A stretch of DNA of 64,000 nucleotides from Pantoea alhagi (lineage in GTDB: Bacteria; Pseudomonadota; Gammaproteobacteria; Enterobacterales; Enterobacteriaceae), in the NCBI RefSeq assembly GCF_002101395.1, contig NZ_CP019706.1:1488001-1552000 (forward strand). The letters are read 5' to 3'. The position numbers and the translations under genes are program-made. Of the stretch, positions 1 through 7,920 are shown in pieces. Under the pieces are notes generated by a model that saw only the letters and a list, made by a program, of their open reading frames with translations, had not been told where the DNA came from and searched no databases. The first letter of the stretch is position 1. Each line of letters starts with the position of its first letter.

Positions 1-674
1 CCAGCGGTAAACCGCCGCTGGATATCCATACTTTGCCGCGCGACCCTCACTGGCAACGCCTGCTGCATTCGCTGATTGCCGAACTGAAGCCGGAGATGAC
101 CGGTCAGGCGTTGGCGGTGCTGGAGAATCTGGAAAAAACTTCTGCGCCGGAGCTGGATGCGCTGGCGGCTGCCCTGCTGGAGCATGATTTCGCTCAGGTA
201 AGCAGCGATAAAGCGCCCTTTATCTGGGCTGCCCTGTCGGTTTACTGGGCGCAAATGGCGGCGTTAATTCCTGGCAAAGCGCGCGCTGAGTATGGTGAAC
301 AGCGGCAGTTTTGCCCGGTTTGCAACAGCGTGCCGGTATCCAGCGTGGTGCACATGGGCACCCAGGGCGGCGGGCTGCGTTACCTGCACTGCAACCTGTG
401 TGAAAGCGAATGGTATGTACTGCGCGCCAAATGCACCAACTGTGAGCAGACGCGCGATTTGCACTACTGGTCGCTGGAAAGTGAACAGTCGGCAATAAAG
501 GCGGAAAGCTGCGGTGACTGCGGCACCTATCTGAAAATGCTGTGGCAGGAGAAAGATCCGGCGGTTGAGCCGGTAGCTGACGATCTCGCCTCGCTGATTC
601 TGGATGCGCGTATGGAGCAGGAAGGCTTTGCACGCAGCAGCCTGAATCCCTTTTTGTTTCCTGGCACTGACTAA
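1..674 (+). CDS. fdhE: FdhE, formate dehydrogenase accessory protein (5' end outside window)
   Basis: FdhE is a cytoplasmic protein needed for maturation of respiratory formate dehydrogenases. The reading frame is open from base 3 across the left edge, so the N-terminal third is missing; the visible part begins SGKPPLDIHTLPRD and ends with the family tail NPFLFPG. Four cysteine pairs that form the rubredoxin-like metal sites are visible in order: CPVC, CNLC, CTNC and CGDC. The body (LIAELKPEM, SSDKAPFIWAALS, LIPGKARAEYGEQRQ) closely matches enteric FdhE. A start could be drawn at TTG 33, but homology continues upstream of it, so that is not the real start. The formate dehydrogenase structural genes should lie to the left of the window. 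Confidence 0.95.
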   Translation, partial: SGKPPLDIHTLPRDPHWQRLLHSLIAELKPEMTGQALAVLENLEKTSAPELDALAAALLEHDFAQVSSDKAPFIWAALSVYWAQMAALIPGKARAEYGEQRQFCPVCNSVPVSSVVHMGTQGGGLRYLHCNLCESEWYVLRAKCTNCEQTRDLHYWSLESEQSAIKAESCGDCGTYLKMLWQEKDPAVEPVADDLASLILDARMEQEGFARSSLNPFLFPGTD

Positions 675-683
675 TCGTTAACG

Positions 684-711
684 GCCAGGCCGCCGACGGC
701 GACGGTCTGGC
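684..711 (+). terminator. Possible terminator hairpin after fdhE
   Basis: Inverted repeat GCCAGGCCG / CGGTCTGGC (one G-U type pair) lies just after the fdhE stop. It is followed only by a weak T-rich stretch (AATTTCATCTATTT), so it may be a weak terminator or only an mRNA-end hairpin. It lies upstream of the yibF ribosome-binding site. Confidence 0.4.
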
Positions 712-745
712 AATTTCATCTATTTGCTGGCAGGAGATCACCTTA

Positions 746-1357
746 ATGAAACTTATCGGCAGTTATACCAGCCCTTATGTACGCAAAATTTCGGTCATCA
801 TGCTGGAAAAAGGCATAACCTTTGAGTTTGTAAATGAATCGCCCTGGACCGAAGAGAGCCACGTACCGCAATACAATCCGTTAGGCAAAGTTCCGGCGCT
901 GGTCGATGATAACGGTGAGTGCTGGTATAACTCGCCAATCATCGCCGCGCGGCTGGAAACCCTGCCGCAGACGCCAAAACTGTTACCGGAAGATGCTTTT
1001 CAGGCGGTAAAGGTCCGGCAGCTGGAGGCGCTGGCTGACGGGATCTGCGATGCAGCGCTGGTTATTGTGCGGGAACAGCTGCGCCCGATTGAACAGCAGT
1101 CGCCAGAAGAGATGCTGCGCCAGCGGCATAAAATTCAGCGCGGGCTGGATGCGCTGGAGCGTGAAGCGGCAAGCCAAACCTGGCTTAACGGCGAGCAGCT
1201 TAATCTTGCTGATATCGCTGCCGCCTGCGCCATTGGCTATCTTAATTTCCGCCACGTCGCGCCGAACTGGTGCGTTAACCGACCAACGCTGGTGAAACTG
1301 GCGGAAAAAATGTTTCAGCGTGAAAGCTTTGCCCGCACGGTGCCGCCTGCGGCCTGA
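746..1357 (+). CDS. yibF: YibF, glutathione S-transferase family protein
   Basis: A 203-residue soluble GST-fold protein. It begins MKLIGSYTSPYVRK, the thioredoxin-like N-terminal domain of the YibF subgroup, with the cis-proline segment GKVPALV near residues 50-56 and the helical C-terminal domain after about residue 85 (LEALADGICDAALV). The tail RESFARTVPPAA matches the E. coli YibF end RESFARTEPPKA. The start at ATG 746 is supported by AGGAG at 732-736. The precise substrate of YibF is not established; it binds glutathione in related proteins. It stands alone between fdhE and the convergent alpha-xylosidase remnant. Confidence 0.92.
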   Translation: MKLIGSYTSPYVRKISVIMLEKGITFEFVNESPWTEESHVPQYNPLGKVPALVDDNGECWYNSPIIAARLETLPQTPKLLPEDAFQAVKVRQLEALADGICDAALVIVREQLRPIEQQSPEEMLRQRHKIQRGLDALEREAASQTWLNGEQLNLADIAAACAIGYLNFRHVAPNWCVNRPTLVKLAEKMFQRESFARTVPPAA

Positions 1358-1371
1358 ACAGGGGTACCGGA

Positions 1372-2952
1372 TTACAGCCTAATCACCAGCGTGGACTCTG
1401 CGCTGGCGGGCGTAATTATCGCGCCCTGCTCGCCCGCGGCGTAGCGACCCTGCTGCACCTCTTTAACCTCATGGATATTACGCAGACAAAGCGTCCAGTT
1501 TGTCGCACAGCCTTCGCCCTGCACCGTTAACGTATCCCTTTCGCGACGCGCCTTCAGCGTAAACAGCGTCGCACCGTCGGCGGCGGGTATTTCACACTGC
1601 GTTTCACGGCCATCATCCAGGCTAAACAACTGGAAAGCCGTCTCTTTATGCCAGTCATAGTCTGGTTTCTGATCGTTACTGCCCAGCGCCAGCAGCGTAT
1701 TATCGCGAACGTAGAGCGGCAGGCTTAAGAAAGTATGCCGCTGTTTATGCCAGCGTCCGCCCTGCGCTTCATCATTATTCGTCAGGTGCGTCCAGCGCCC
1801 CTCCGGCAGCCAGAAAGCCACGTCGCCTGCATCGCTGAATACCGGTGCCACCAGCAGCGAGTCGCCTAACATATACTGGCGGTCAAGATAGTCGCAGCCG
1901 GGAGCGTCAGGGAACTCCAGCATCATGGCACACATCACTGGCGTTCCTGTCTCATGGGCCAGCGCCGCCTGGCGATAAAGATAGGGCATCAGCCGACACT
2001 TTAACTGGGTAAAGTGGCGCACCACGTCGCAGGCTTCATCATCATAAGCCCAGGGCACACGATAAGATTTACTGCCGTGTAAACGGCTATGGCTCGACAG
2101 CAGGCCAAACGCGCACCAGCGCTTATAGACTGCAGCCGGCGCGGTATTTTCAAAGCCGCCGATATCGTGGCTCCAGAAGCCAAAGCCGGACATGCCGAGC
2201 GATAGGCCGCCGCGCAAGCTTTCTGCCATCGATTCATAGTTGGCATAGCAGTCGCCGCCCCAGTGCACCGGAAACTGCTGCGCGCCAACTGAGGCGGTAC
2301 GGGCAAACAGCACCGCTTCCTCTTCGCCCAGTTCCTCTTTCAGAACGTTCCATACCAGCTGGTTGTAGATAAACGCATAATGGTTGTGCATTTTCTGCGG
2401 GTCAGAGCCGTCATGCCACACCACATCCACAGGGATACGCTCACCAAAGTCGGTCTTAAAGCAATCCACACCCATTTGCACCAGATGCTTCAGGTGCCCG
2501 GCATACCATTCGCAGGCCTGCGGGTTGGTAAAATCAACAATCGCCTGGCCGGGCTGCCATTTATCCCACTGCCAGACGGCACCGTCAGGCCGCTTAAGCA
2601 GATAGCCCAGCTGGCGTCCCTCCTGGAACAGCGGCGATTTCTGACCGATATAGGGATTGATCCAGACGCAGATTTTCAGGCCGCGCGCCTTCAGCCGCCG
2701 TAGCATACCTTCCGGGTCAGGAAAGGTTTCCGGATCCCACTGAAAATCGCACCACTGAAAAGCTTTCATCCAAAAGCAGTCAAAGTGGAAGACGTGCAGC
2801 GGCAGCTGCCGTTCCGCCATGCCGTCGATAAAACGGTTAACCGTTGCCTCATCGTAATTGGTGGTAAAGGACGTTGTCAGCCACAGGCCGAATGACCAGG
2901 CGGGTTGGTAGACCAGAGTCAGGAGCAGGGGCTTTATTAATGAAACATTCAC
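1372..2952 (-). pseudogene. yicI: Alpha-xylosidase YicI, 5'-truncated remnant (GH31)
   Basis: From about base 2904 downward the product matches GH31 alpha-xylosidase YicI, starting at PAWSFGLWLTTSFTTNYDE and running to the normal C-terminus. The catalytic nucleophile segment CFKTDFGERIP and the acid/base segment SHDIGGFENTAP are both intact. Full YicI is about 772 residues; roughly the first 260, which form the N-terminal beta-sandwich domain, are gone. The 16 residues before the match (MNVSLIKPLLLTLVYQ) are unrelated to YicI and come from sequence beyond a breakpoint. I see no clear ribosome-binding site for the ATG at 2952. The substrate of YicI in E. coli is alpha-1,6-xylosides such as isoprimeverose. 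Without its N-terminal domain this copy is very probably inactive, although the retained frame is perfectly open. Confidence 0.85.
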
Positions 2953-3061
2953 AAGCCCAAAAAAGCCGCCTGTGAACGCGGATGAATATCAACAGGCGCT
3001 ATTAAGAGAGGTCCTGCCGATGATGGTTAAAGCGCTGGAAGGCTGTCGCTTAATGCTGTAG
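2909..3061 (+). pseudogene. Tail of an unidentified plus-strand gene, fused to the yicI breakpoint
   Basis: On the plus strand, a frame reads FINETFTSPKKPPVNADEY, continues through QQALLREVLPMMVKALEG and ends at TAG 3059-3061. It has the composition of a real protein C-terminus and begins right at the point where yicI homology stops. I do not recognise the family; a helical regulator-type tail (for example TetR-like) is only a guess. It is likely what was brought next to yicI by the deletion. No start or ribosome-binding site is present. Confidence 0.3.
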
Positions 3062-3090
3062 CCCGCGCCTGAAAGGCAGGTTAGGCTGGA

Positions 3091-3134
3091 CGAAAAACAA
3101 CAACGCCGGGCAACCCGTAAAGATTGCCCGGCGT
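3091..3134 (-). terminator. Rho-independent terminator of glyQS
   Basis: A perfect 10-bp stem, CGCCGGGCAA at 3104-3113 with TTGCCCGGCG at 3124-3133, extendable by one A-T pair, lies 21 bases past the glyS stop. Read on the minus strand it is followed by TTGTTGTTTTTCG, a T-rich tract. This is a strong, correctly placed terminator for glyQS. Confidence 0.88.
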
Positions 3135-3154
3135 GAATCATCACAAGAAAGCGG

Positions 3155-5224
3155 TTACTGCAGCAGAGAAATATCCGCCACCTGCAGGAACAGCTGACGC
3201 AGTTTCGCCAGCAGCGTCAGGCGGTTAATACGCACCGCCGGATCCTCGGCGTTAACCATCACCTTGTCAAAAAAGTTATCTACCGCTTCGCGCAGCTGCG
3301 CCAGCTCGATCAGCGCATCCTGATAACGCCCTTCAGCAAACCACGGTTGCAGCTTGCTCTCCAGCGCAGTCACAAAAGTCGCCAGCTTGATCTCTTCATT
3401 CTCTTTCAGCAGCGACGCCTGCACGCTGCTGTTCAGCGGTTCAGTCGCCTTTGCCAGAATGTTAGAGACACGCTTGTTGGCGGCAGCCAGCGAGGCAGCA
3501 TCTTCCAGCGTGCGGAAGTGTGAAACCGCCTTCATGCGCGCATCGAAATCGGCCGGACGGGTGGGACGACGCGCCAGCACTGCCTGAATCGTATCAACGC
3601 TGTGGCCCTCTTCCTGATACCAGGTACGGAAACGGCCCAGCATAAAGTCGATCACCTCATCCACAACCTTCTCGTTGCTCAGCTTGCTGCCATACAGGCG
3701 CACCGCTTCTTCGGTCAGGGTTTGCAGATCGAGCGGCAGATGCTTCTCAACGATAATGCGCAGCACGCCCAGCGCGGCACGGCGCAGCGCAAACGGGTCT
3801 TTATCGCCTTTCGGATGCTGTCCAATGCCGAAGATACCGGCCAGCGTATCCATCTTATCGGCAATCGCCAGCGTACAGGCAACCGGGCTGGAAGGCAGAT
3901 CGTCACCGGCGAAACGCGGCTGATACTGCTCGTTCAGCGCTACGGCAACCTCTTCCGCTTCACCGTCATGGCGCGCGTAGTGCATGCCCATTACGCCCTG
4001 GGTGTCAGTAAACTCAAACACCATATTGGTCATCAGGTCGCATTTGGAAAGCAGACCGGCACGGGTCGCCATATTTACGTCTGCGCCAGTCTGGGCGGCA
4101 ATCCAGCCCGCCAGCGCCTGAATACGGTCGGTTTTGTCACGCAGCGTACCCAGCTGCTGCTGGAACAGCACGGTCTCCAGACGCGGCAGGTTATCTTCCA
4201 GACGTTTTTTACGGTCGGTATTAAAGAAGAATTCGGCATCGGCCAGACGCGGACGCACCACTTTCTCGTTACCGGCGATAATCTGCTGCGGATCGCTCGA
4301 TTCAACGTTAGCGACAAAGATAAAGTGCGGCAGCAGTTTGCCGTCATTGCCGTAAACCGGGAAATATTTCTGGTCGCCTTTCATGGTGTAGACCAGCGCT
4401 TCCGCCGGCACCGCGAGGAATTTTTCCTCAAAAGTCGCCGTCAGTACGACCGGCCACTCAACCAGCGAAGCCACCTCTTCCAGCAGGCTGTCGCTCAGAT
4501 CCGGATTGCCGCCGATCCCGCGCGCCGCCGCTTCGGCGTCCGCTTTGATTTTGGCTTTACGCGCTTCGTAATCTGCCATCACTTTACCGCGCGTTTCCAG
4601 AATCTCCGGATACTGGTCAGCGTGATCGATGGTGAACTCCGGCTCGCCCATAAAACGATGCCCGCGCAGCGTGCGGCCTGATTCGATGCCCAGAATGGTA
4701 GCCGGGATCAACTCGTCACCCAGCAGCAGCGTAACGGTATGTACCGGACGCACAAACTGCACGTCGCTGTCGCCCCAACGCATCAGCTTCGGTACCGGCA
4801 GTTTTGCCAGCGCCGTGGCGATCATGCCCGGCAGCAGCTTCTGGGCGCTCTCGCCCTGCACCTGGGCGCGATACATCAGCCACTCGCCCTTATCGGTTTT
4901 CAGACGCTCGGCCTGATCCACGGTAATGCCGCAGCCGCGTGCCCAGCCTTCAGCCGCTTTGGTCGGCGCGCCGCTGGCATCAAAGGCCGCAGCGATGGCC
5001 GGGCCGCGTTTTTCAATTTCGCGATCCGGTTGAGCCGCGCTCAGGTTGGCCACTTTCAGCGCCAGACGACGCGGTGCGGCATACCATTTCACCTCGCCGT
5101 GGGCGAGGCCCGCGCTATCCAGTTCGGCGGTTAGCTGAGCGGCAAAAGATTCCGCCAGGTTACGTAGCGCTTTTGGTGGCAGCTCTTCGGTGCCAATTTC
5201 CACCAGAAAAGTTTTGTCAGTCAT
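3155..5224 (-). CDS. glyS: Glycyl-tRNA synthetase beta subunit
   Basis: GlyS is the beta subunit of the alpha2beta2 bacterial glycyl-tRNA synthetase, which charges tRNA-Gly in the cytoplasm; the beta chain supplies tRNA binding. The product is 689 residues, the same length as in E. coli, and begins MTDKTFLVEIGTEELPPKAL with the EIGTEELP family signature at residues 9-16. It contains RPVHTVTLLLGD and the HD-type region (MGMHYARHDGE) and ends KLRQLFLQVADISLLQ. It starts 9 bases after the glyQ stop, so the two are one operon ending at the terminator at 3103-3134. Confidence 0.98.
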   Translation of the reverse strand: MTDKTFLVEIGTEELPPKALRNLAESFAAQLTAELDSAGLAHGEVKWYAAPRRLALKVANLSAAQPDREIEKRGPAIAAAFDASGAPTKAAEGWARGCGITVDQAERLKTDKGEWLMYRAQVQGESAQKLLPGMIATALAKLPVPKLMRWGDSDVQFVRPVHTVTLLLGDELIPATILGIESGRTLRGHRFMGEPEFTIDHADQYPEILETRGKVMADYEARKAKIKADAEAAARGIGGNPDLSDSLLEEVASLVEWPVVLTATFEEKFLAVPAEALVYTMKGDQKYFPVYGNDGKLLPHFIFVANVESSDPQQIIAGNEKVVRPRLADAEFFFNTDRKKRLEDNLPRLETVLFQQQLGTLRDKTDRIQALAGWIAAQTGADVNMATRAGLLSKCDLMTNMVFEFTDTQGVMGMHYARHDGEAEEVAVALNEQYQPRFAGDDLPSSPVACTLAIADKMDTLAGIFGIGQHPKGDKDPFALRRAALGVLRIIVEKHLPLDLQTLTEEAVRLYGSKLSNEKVVDEVIDFMLGRFRTWYQEEGHSVDTIQAVLARRPTRPADFDARMKAVSHFRTLEDAASLAAANKRVSNILAKATEPLNSSVQASLLKENEEIKLATFVTALESKLQPWFAEGRYQDALIELAQLREAVDNFFDKVMVNAEDPAVRINRLTLLAKLRQLFLQVADISLLQ

Positions 5225-5233
5225 GGCTGCCTC

Positions 5234-6145
5234 TTATTTGTTGTTATTGCACATCGGGAAGCCCAGCGCCTCACGGGAGGCGTAGTAGGCTTCAGCCACG
5301 GCTTTGGTCAGGGTGCGAATACGCAGAATATAGCGCTGACGCTCGGTAACCGAGATCGCTTTGCGGGCATCCAGCAGGTTAAAGCTGTGCGCCGCTTTCA
5401 GAATGCGCTCGTAGGCCGGTAGCGGCAGCGGTTTTTCCAGCGCCAGCAGCATCTGCGCCTCTTTTTCATACTGCTCAAAGCAGGTGAAAAGGAAATCCAC
5501 ATCGGCGTATTCGAAGTTATAAGTGGACTGCTCAACTTCGTTCTGATGGAACACGTCACCGTAGGTGGTTTTACCCAGCGGGCCATCGCTCCAGACCAGA
5601 TCGTAAACGCTGTCAACGCCCTGGATATACATCGCCAGGCGCTCCAGGCCGTAAGTGATTTCACCGGTAACCGGTTTGCACTCCAGTCCGCCAACCTGCT
5701 GGAAGTAAGTGAACTGCGTGACTTCCATACCGTTCAGCCAGACTTCCCAGCCGAGACCCCAGGCACCCAGCGTCGGGTTTTCCCAGTTGTCTTCCACAAA
5801 GCGGATGTCATGAACGCCAGGATCGATGCCCAGCTCTTTCAGCGAGCCAAGATAAAGTTCCTGGATGTTGTCTGGTGACGGCTTAATGATCACCTGGAAC
5901 TGATAATAATGTTGCAGACGGTTCGGGTTTTCCCCGTAGCGCCCGTCGGTGGGACGGCGAGAAGGCTGCACATAGGCAGCGGCGATAGGCTCCGGGCCCA
6001 GCGCTCGCAGGCAGGTCATCGGGTGAGAAGTGCCAGCGCCTACTTCCATGTCCAGCGGTTGAACAATGGTGCAGCCCTGACGCGCCCAGTAATCCTGCAA
6101 GGTCAGGATCAGGCCCTGAAAGGTTTTGGTATCAAACTTTTGCAT
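5234..6145 (-). CDS. glyQ: Glycyl-tRNA synthetase alpha subunit
   Basis: GlyQ is the alpha subunit of glycyl-tRNA synthetase and holds the class II catalytic core for glycine activation with ATP. The product is 303 residues, equal to E. coli GlyQ. Recognisable segments are MQKFDTKTFQGLILTLQDYW at the start, GAGTSHPMTCLRALGPEP (about residues 37-54), the class II motif region around SRRPTDGRYGENPNRLQHYY, and CKPVTGEITYGLERLAMYIQ. It is the first gene of glyQS, divergent from wecH, with a promoter-like sequence at 6190-6218. Confidence 0.98.
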   Translation of the reverse strand: MQKFDTKTFQGLILTLQDYWARQGCTIVQPLDMEVGAGTSHPMTCLRALGPEPIAAAYVQPSRRPTDGRYGENPNRLQHYYQFQVIIKPSPDNIQELYLGSLKELGIDPGVHDIRFVEDNWENPTLGAWGLGWEVWLNGMEVTQFTYFQQVGGLECKPVTGEITYGLERLAMYIQGVDSVYDLVWSDGPLGKTTYGDVFHQNEVEQSTYNFEYADVDFLFTCFEQYEKEAQMLLALEKPLPLPAYERILKAAHSFNLLDARKAISVTERQRYILRIRTLTKAVAEAYYASREALGFPMCNNNK

Positions 6146-6189
6146 GTTGAATTCGCACGCGATACGGGTGAGTTAAAAAAGTGTGCGCC

Positions 6190-6218
6190 AGTATACCCTT
6201 TGACCGGGCGTTATGCAG
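6190..6218 (-). promoter_or_regulatory. Candidate sigma-70 promoter of glyQS
   Basis: On the minus strand a near-consensus -10 hexamer TATACT (6195-6190) lies 17 bases from a weak -35-like CTGCAT (6218-6213). This would start transcription about 35-40 bases upstream of the glyQ ATG. The -10 is convincing; the -35 is poor. Confidence 0.5.
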
Positions 6219-6369
6219 CCTGTGATCTCGTCTGGCCGCCGCTTTGTTTCATCAGGGTTCAACTGCAGGCGACGGCGGGATGGAATCTGATTCCTGCTGG
6301 CGAAAAGTTGTTGAAGCGCGGCGGCCTGGCTACGCTCATAAACGTAAGTGCTCGCTTTATGAGGAAAAA

Positions 6370-7365
6370 ATGTCGGCGCAAAAGATTAGCTGGATAGATA
6401 ATTTACGTGCGGTGGCCTGCCTGATGGTCATCATGATCCATACCACTACCTGGTATATCACCAACAGCGGCCAGGTGGCGGAATCTGCCTGGGATAGCGC
6501 AAATCTGCTGAACTCCGCTTCGCGCGTCTGCGTACCGCTGTTCTTTATGATTTCCGGCTACCTGTTTTTCGGCGAGCGCAGCGCGCAGCCGCGTCATTTT
6601 CTGCGCATTGTGCTCTGTTTGCTGTTTTACAGCGCCGTCGCGCTGATCTATATCAGCTGGCTGACGCCGATCAGCGAAAAACTTTCGCTGCTGCATCTGC
6701 TACAGAAACCGGTGTTTTATCACCTGTGGTTTTTCTTTGCGATTATCACTATCTACCTGTTTTCGCCGCTGATTCAGGTGAAACCGGCCACGGCGCGCTA
6801 CGTTATCGTGATGGTCCTGGTGGTAGCGGTACTGGCGAATCCGAATACCGTCGAGCAGGACGCAGGCCGCTTTCAGTGGCTGCCGGTAAACCTCTATATC
6901 AGCGGAGACAGCATCTACTATCTGCTCTATGCCCTGCTGGGCCGCGCGCTTGGCACCATGCAGTGTGACAGGCGCGGCGTGAGTTGGCTGATGGCGCTGC
7001 TGTTTATCGTCTGCGTGGCGGGCATCTCGGTCGGCACCAAAAAAGAGCTGCATGTTAACGGTGCATTTTCCGATCTCTGGTATCTCTACTGCGGGCCGTT
7101 GGTGTTTATCGGCGCGCTGAGCCTGTTTATCCTGTTTAAAAACTGCCTTAACCGACCCCTGCCTGGACTGGCTCTGATTTCGCGCAACTCCCTGCCGATC
7201 TATGGCTTTCATGCGCTGTTCATCCACTTTATGCGTACGCACTATCTGGACCATAAACAGTGGCCGCTGCTGGATATTGCGCTGGTTTTCACCACTACGC
7301 TGGCGGGCAGCCTGCTGCTCGCGCTGGCGTTGCGCCGCCTCGACCGGCGTCACCTGGTAAGTTAA
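6370..7365 (+). CDS. wecH: WecH-type O-acetyltransferase (acyltransferase family 3 membrane protein)
   Basis: A 331-residue polytopic inner-membrane protein of acyltransferase family 3. E. coli WecH (YiaH), also 331 residues, O-acetylates enterobacterial common antigen. Matching segments include ISWIDNLRAVACLMVIMIHT at the start with the conserved early His, ASRVCVPLFFMISGYLFFGE, the stretch of 19 residues ending in HFLR that follows it, and LISRNSLPIYGFHALFIH near the end. About ten hydrophobic segments are visible. The frame is open back to 6244, but ATG 6370 is the start: it has GAGGA at 6361-6365 and aligns with the family N-terminus. It diverges from glyQ, as in E. coli. Its stop overlaps the stop of the truncated SIS gene on the other strand. 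Confidence 0.94.
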   Translation: MSAQKISWIDNLRAVACLMVIMIHTTTWYITNSGQVAESAWDSANLLNSASRVCVPLFFMISGYLFFGERSAQPRHFLRIVLCLLFYSAVALIYISWLTPISEKLSLLHLLQKPVFYHLWFFFAIITIYLFSPLIQVKPATARYVIVMVLVVAVLANPNTVEQDAGRFQWLPVNLYISGDSIYYLLYALLGRALGTMQCDRRGVSWLMALLFIVCVAGISVGTKKELHVNGAFSDLWYLYCGPLVFIGALSLFILFKNCLNRPLPGLALISRNSLPIYGFHALFIHFMRTHYLDHKQWPLLDIALVFTTTLAGSLLLALALRRLDRRHLVS

Positions 7366-7547
7366 TGCTGCGACTTTTTCTGGCTCAGCGTTAGCCCCAC
7401 ATCGCCGCCCGGATGCACAGCCAGCAGTGTCTCTGTTGAATAGCCGCTTTCACTCATCAGGCAGGCACAGGCCGCATCGAATATCGCCAGCACCAGAATA
7501 ATCGAGGTGGTGGCCAGCATATTTAACGGATCGGCTTCGCGCTGCAC
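7362..7547 (-). pseudogene. SIS-domain sugar isomerase, C-terminal fragment
   Basis: Sixty-one codons on the minus strand, ending at TAA 7364-7362, read EADPLNMLATTSIILVLAI, then FDAACACLMSESGYSTETLL and AVHPGGDVGLTL. This matches the end of the sugar isomerase (SIS) domain of phosphosugar isomerases of the KpsF/GutQ/hexuloisomerase kind: a polar linker, a TT-S-helix, then the HPGG motif. The rest of the gene is missing: homology stops at 7547/7548, where sequence copied from the neighbouring toxin gene begins. The frame stays open to 7703 by chance through that foreign sequence. The original enzyme activity cannot be named. Confidence 0.7.
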
Positions 7548-7601
7548 GCCGGTTTGTTTTACATCGACGATAACGGCGTGCTGATTTGCCGGGATAAGAC
7601 G
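7548..7601 (+). repeat. Direct repeat: detached copy of a toxin-gene segment
   Basis: These 54 bases match 8212-8265, inside the toxin gene, at 53 of 54 positions (offset 664). In the toxin gene the segment encodes AGLFYIDDNGMLICRDKT. Here it is detached: its left end abuts the broken SIS gene and its right end abuts the palindromic element at 7603. It is a relic of a second copy of the toxin gene or of a recombination event. Confidence 0.9.
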
Positions 7602-7602
7602 A

Positions 7603-7682
7603 TACCCTAAATAATTCGGGCTGCAGGAAGACGGCGACGCAGGGACAAATTCGTCCGGAACGAATTTGAACAGCCGTAGGGT
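7603..7682. repeat. Palindromic extragenic element
   Basis: About 80 bases bounded by inverted ends: TACCCTA with GGGCTGC on the left, and CAGCC with TAGGGT on the right. A near-perfect inner palindrome at 7646-7668 has arms CAAATTCG and CGAATTTG. The left end (ACCCTAAATAATTCG) resembles a family of dispersed repeats in enteric genomes whose ends read CCCTAAATAATTCGAG; that resemblance is from memory and needs a database check. No coding content. The remaining bases to 7920 are AT-rich and hold nothing I can identify. Confidence 0.55.
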
Positions 7683-7920
7683 TGAATAAAAATGGATAAG
7701 CAAACTATATTTGACGCTGAAATTTAGAATAAGTTAATAGGCTATATAAATTTTGAATAGTGAAGATGGTTCATCTATAGATAGATTTTTGAGTTTGAAT
7801 ATGGGAAATATCCTGACTTGTTGAAATGTAATAAATAATATAAAAACAGAATACCAACTGATTTCTTGCCCAGGGCTGGCGTAAACTCCCCGCGCACATA
7901 AATTAAACAGGATGTTTAAT

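Noticed and set aside
3602..4681. 359-codon plus-strand open frame inside glyS
   Set aside because: Shadow of the high-GC glyS gene, which matches glycyl-tRNA synthetase beta throughout; no start signals on the plus strand.
6700..7353. Long minus-strand open frame antisense to wecH
   Set aside because: Composition is Gln/Arg-rich, as expected of the complement of a hydrophobic membrane protein gene; wecH on the plus strand is homologous along its full length.
7548..7703. N-terminal extension of the SIS fragment
   Set aside because: These codons come from the toxin-gene copy and the palindromic element read backwards, so they are not part of the isomerase.
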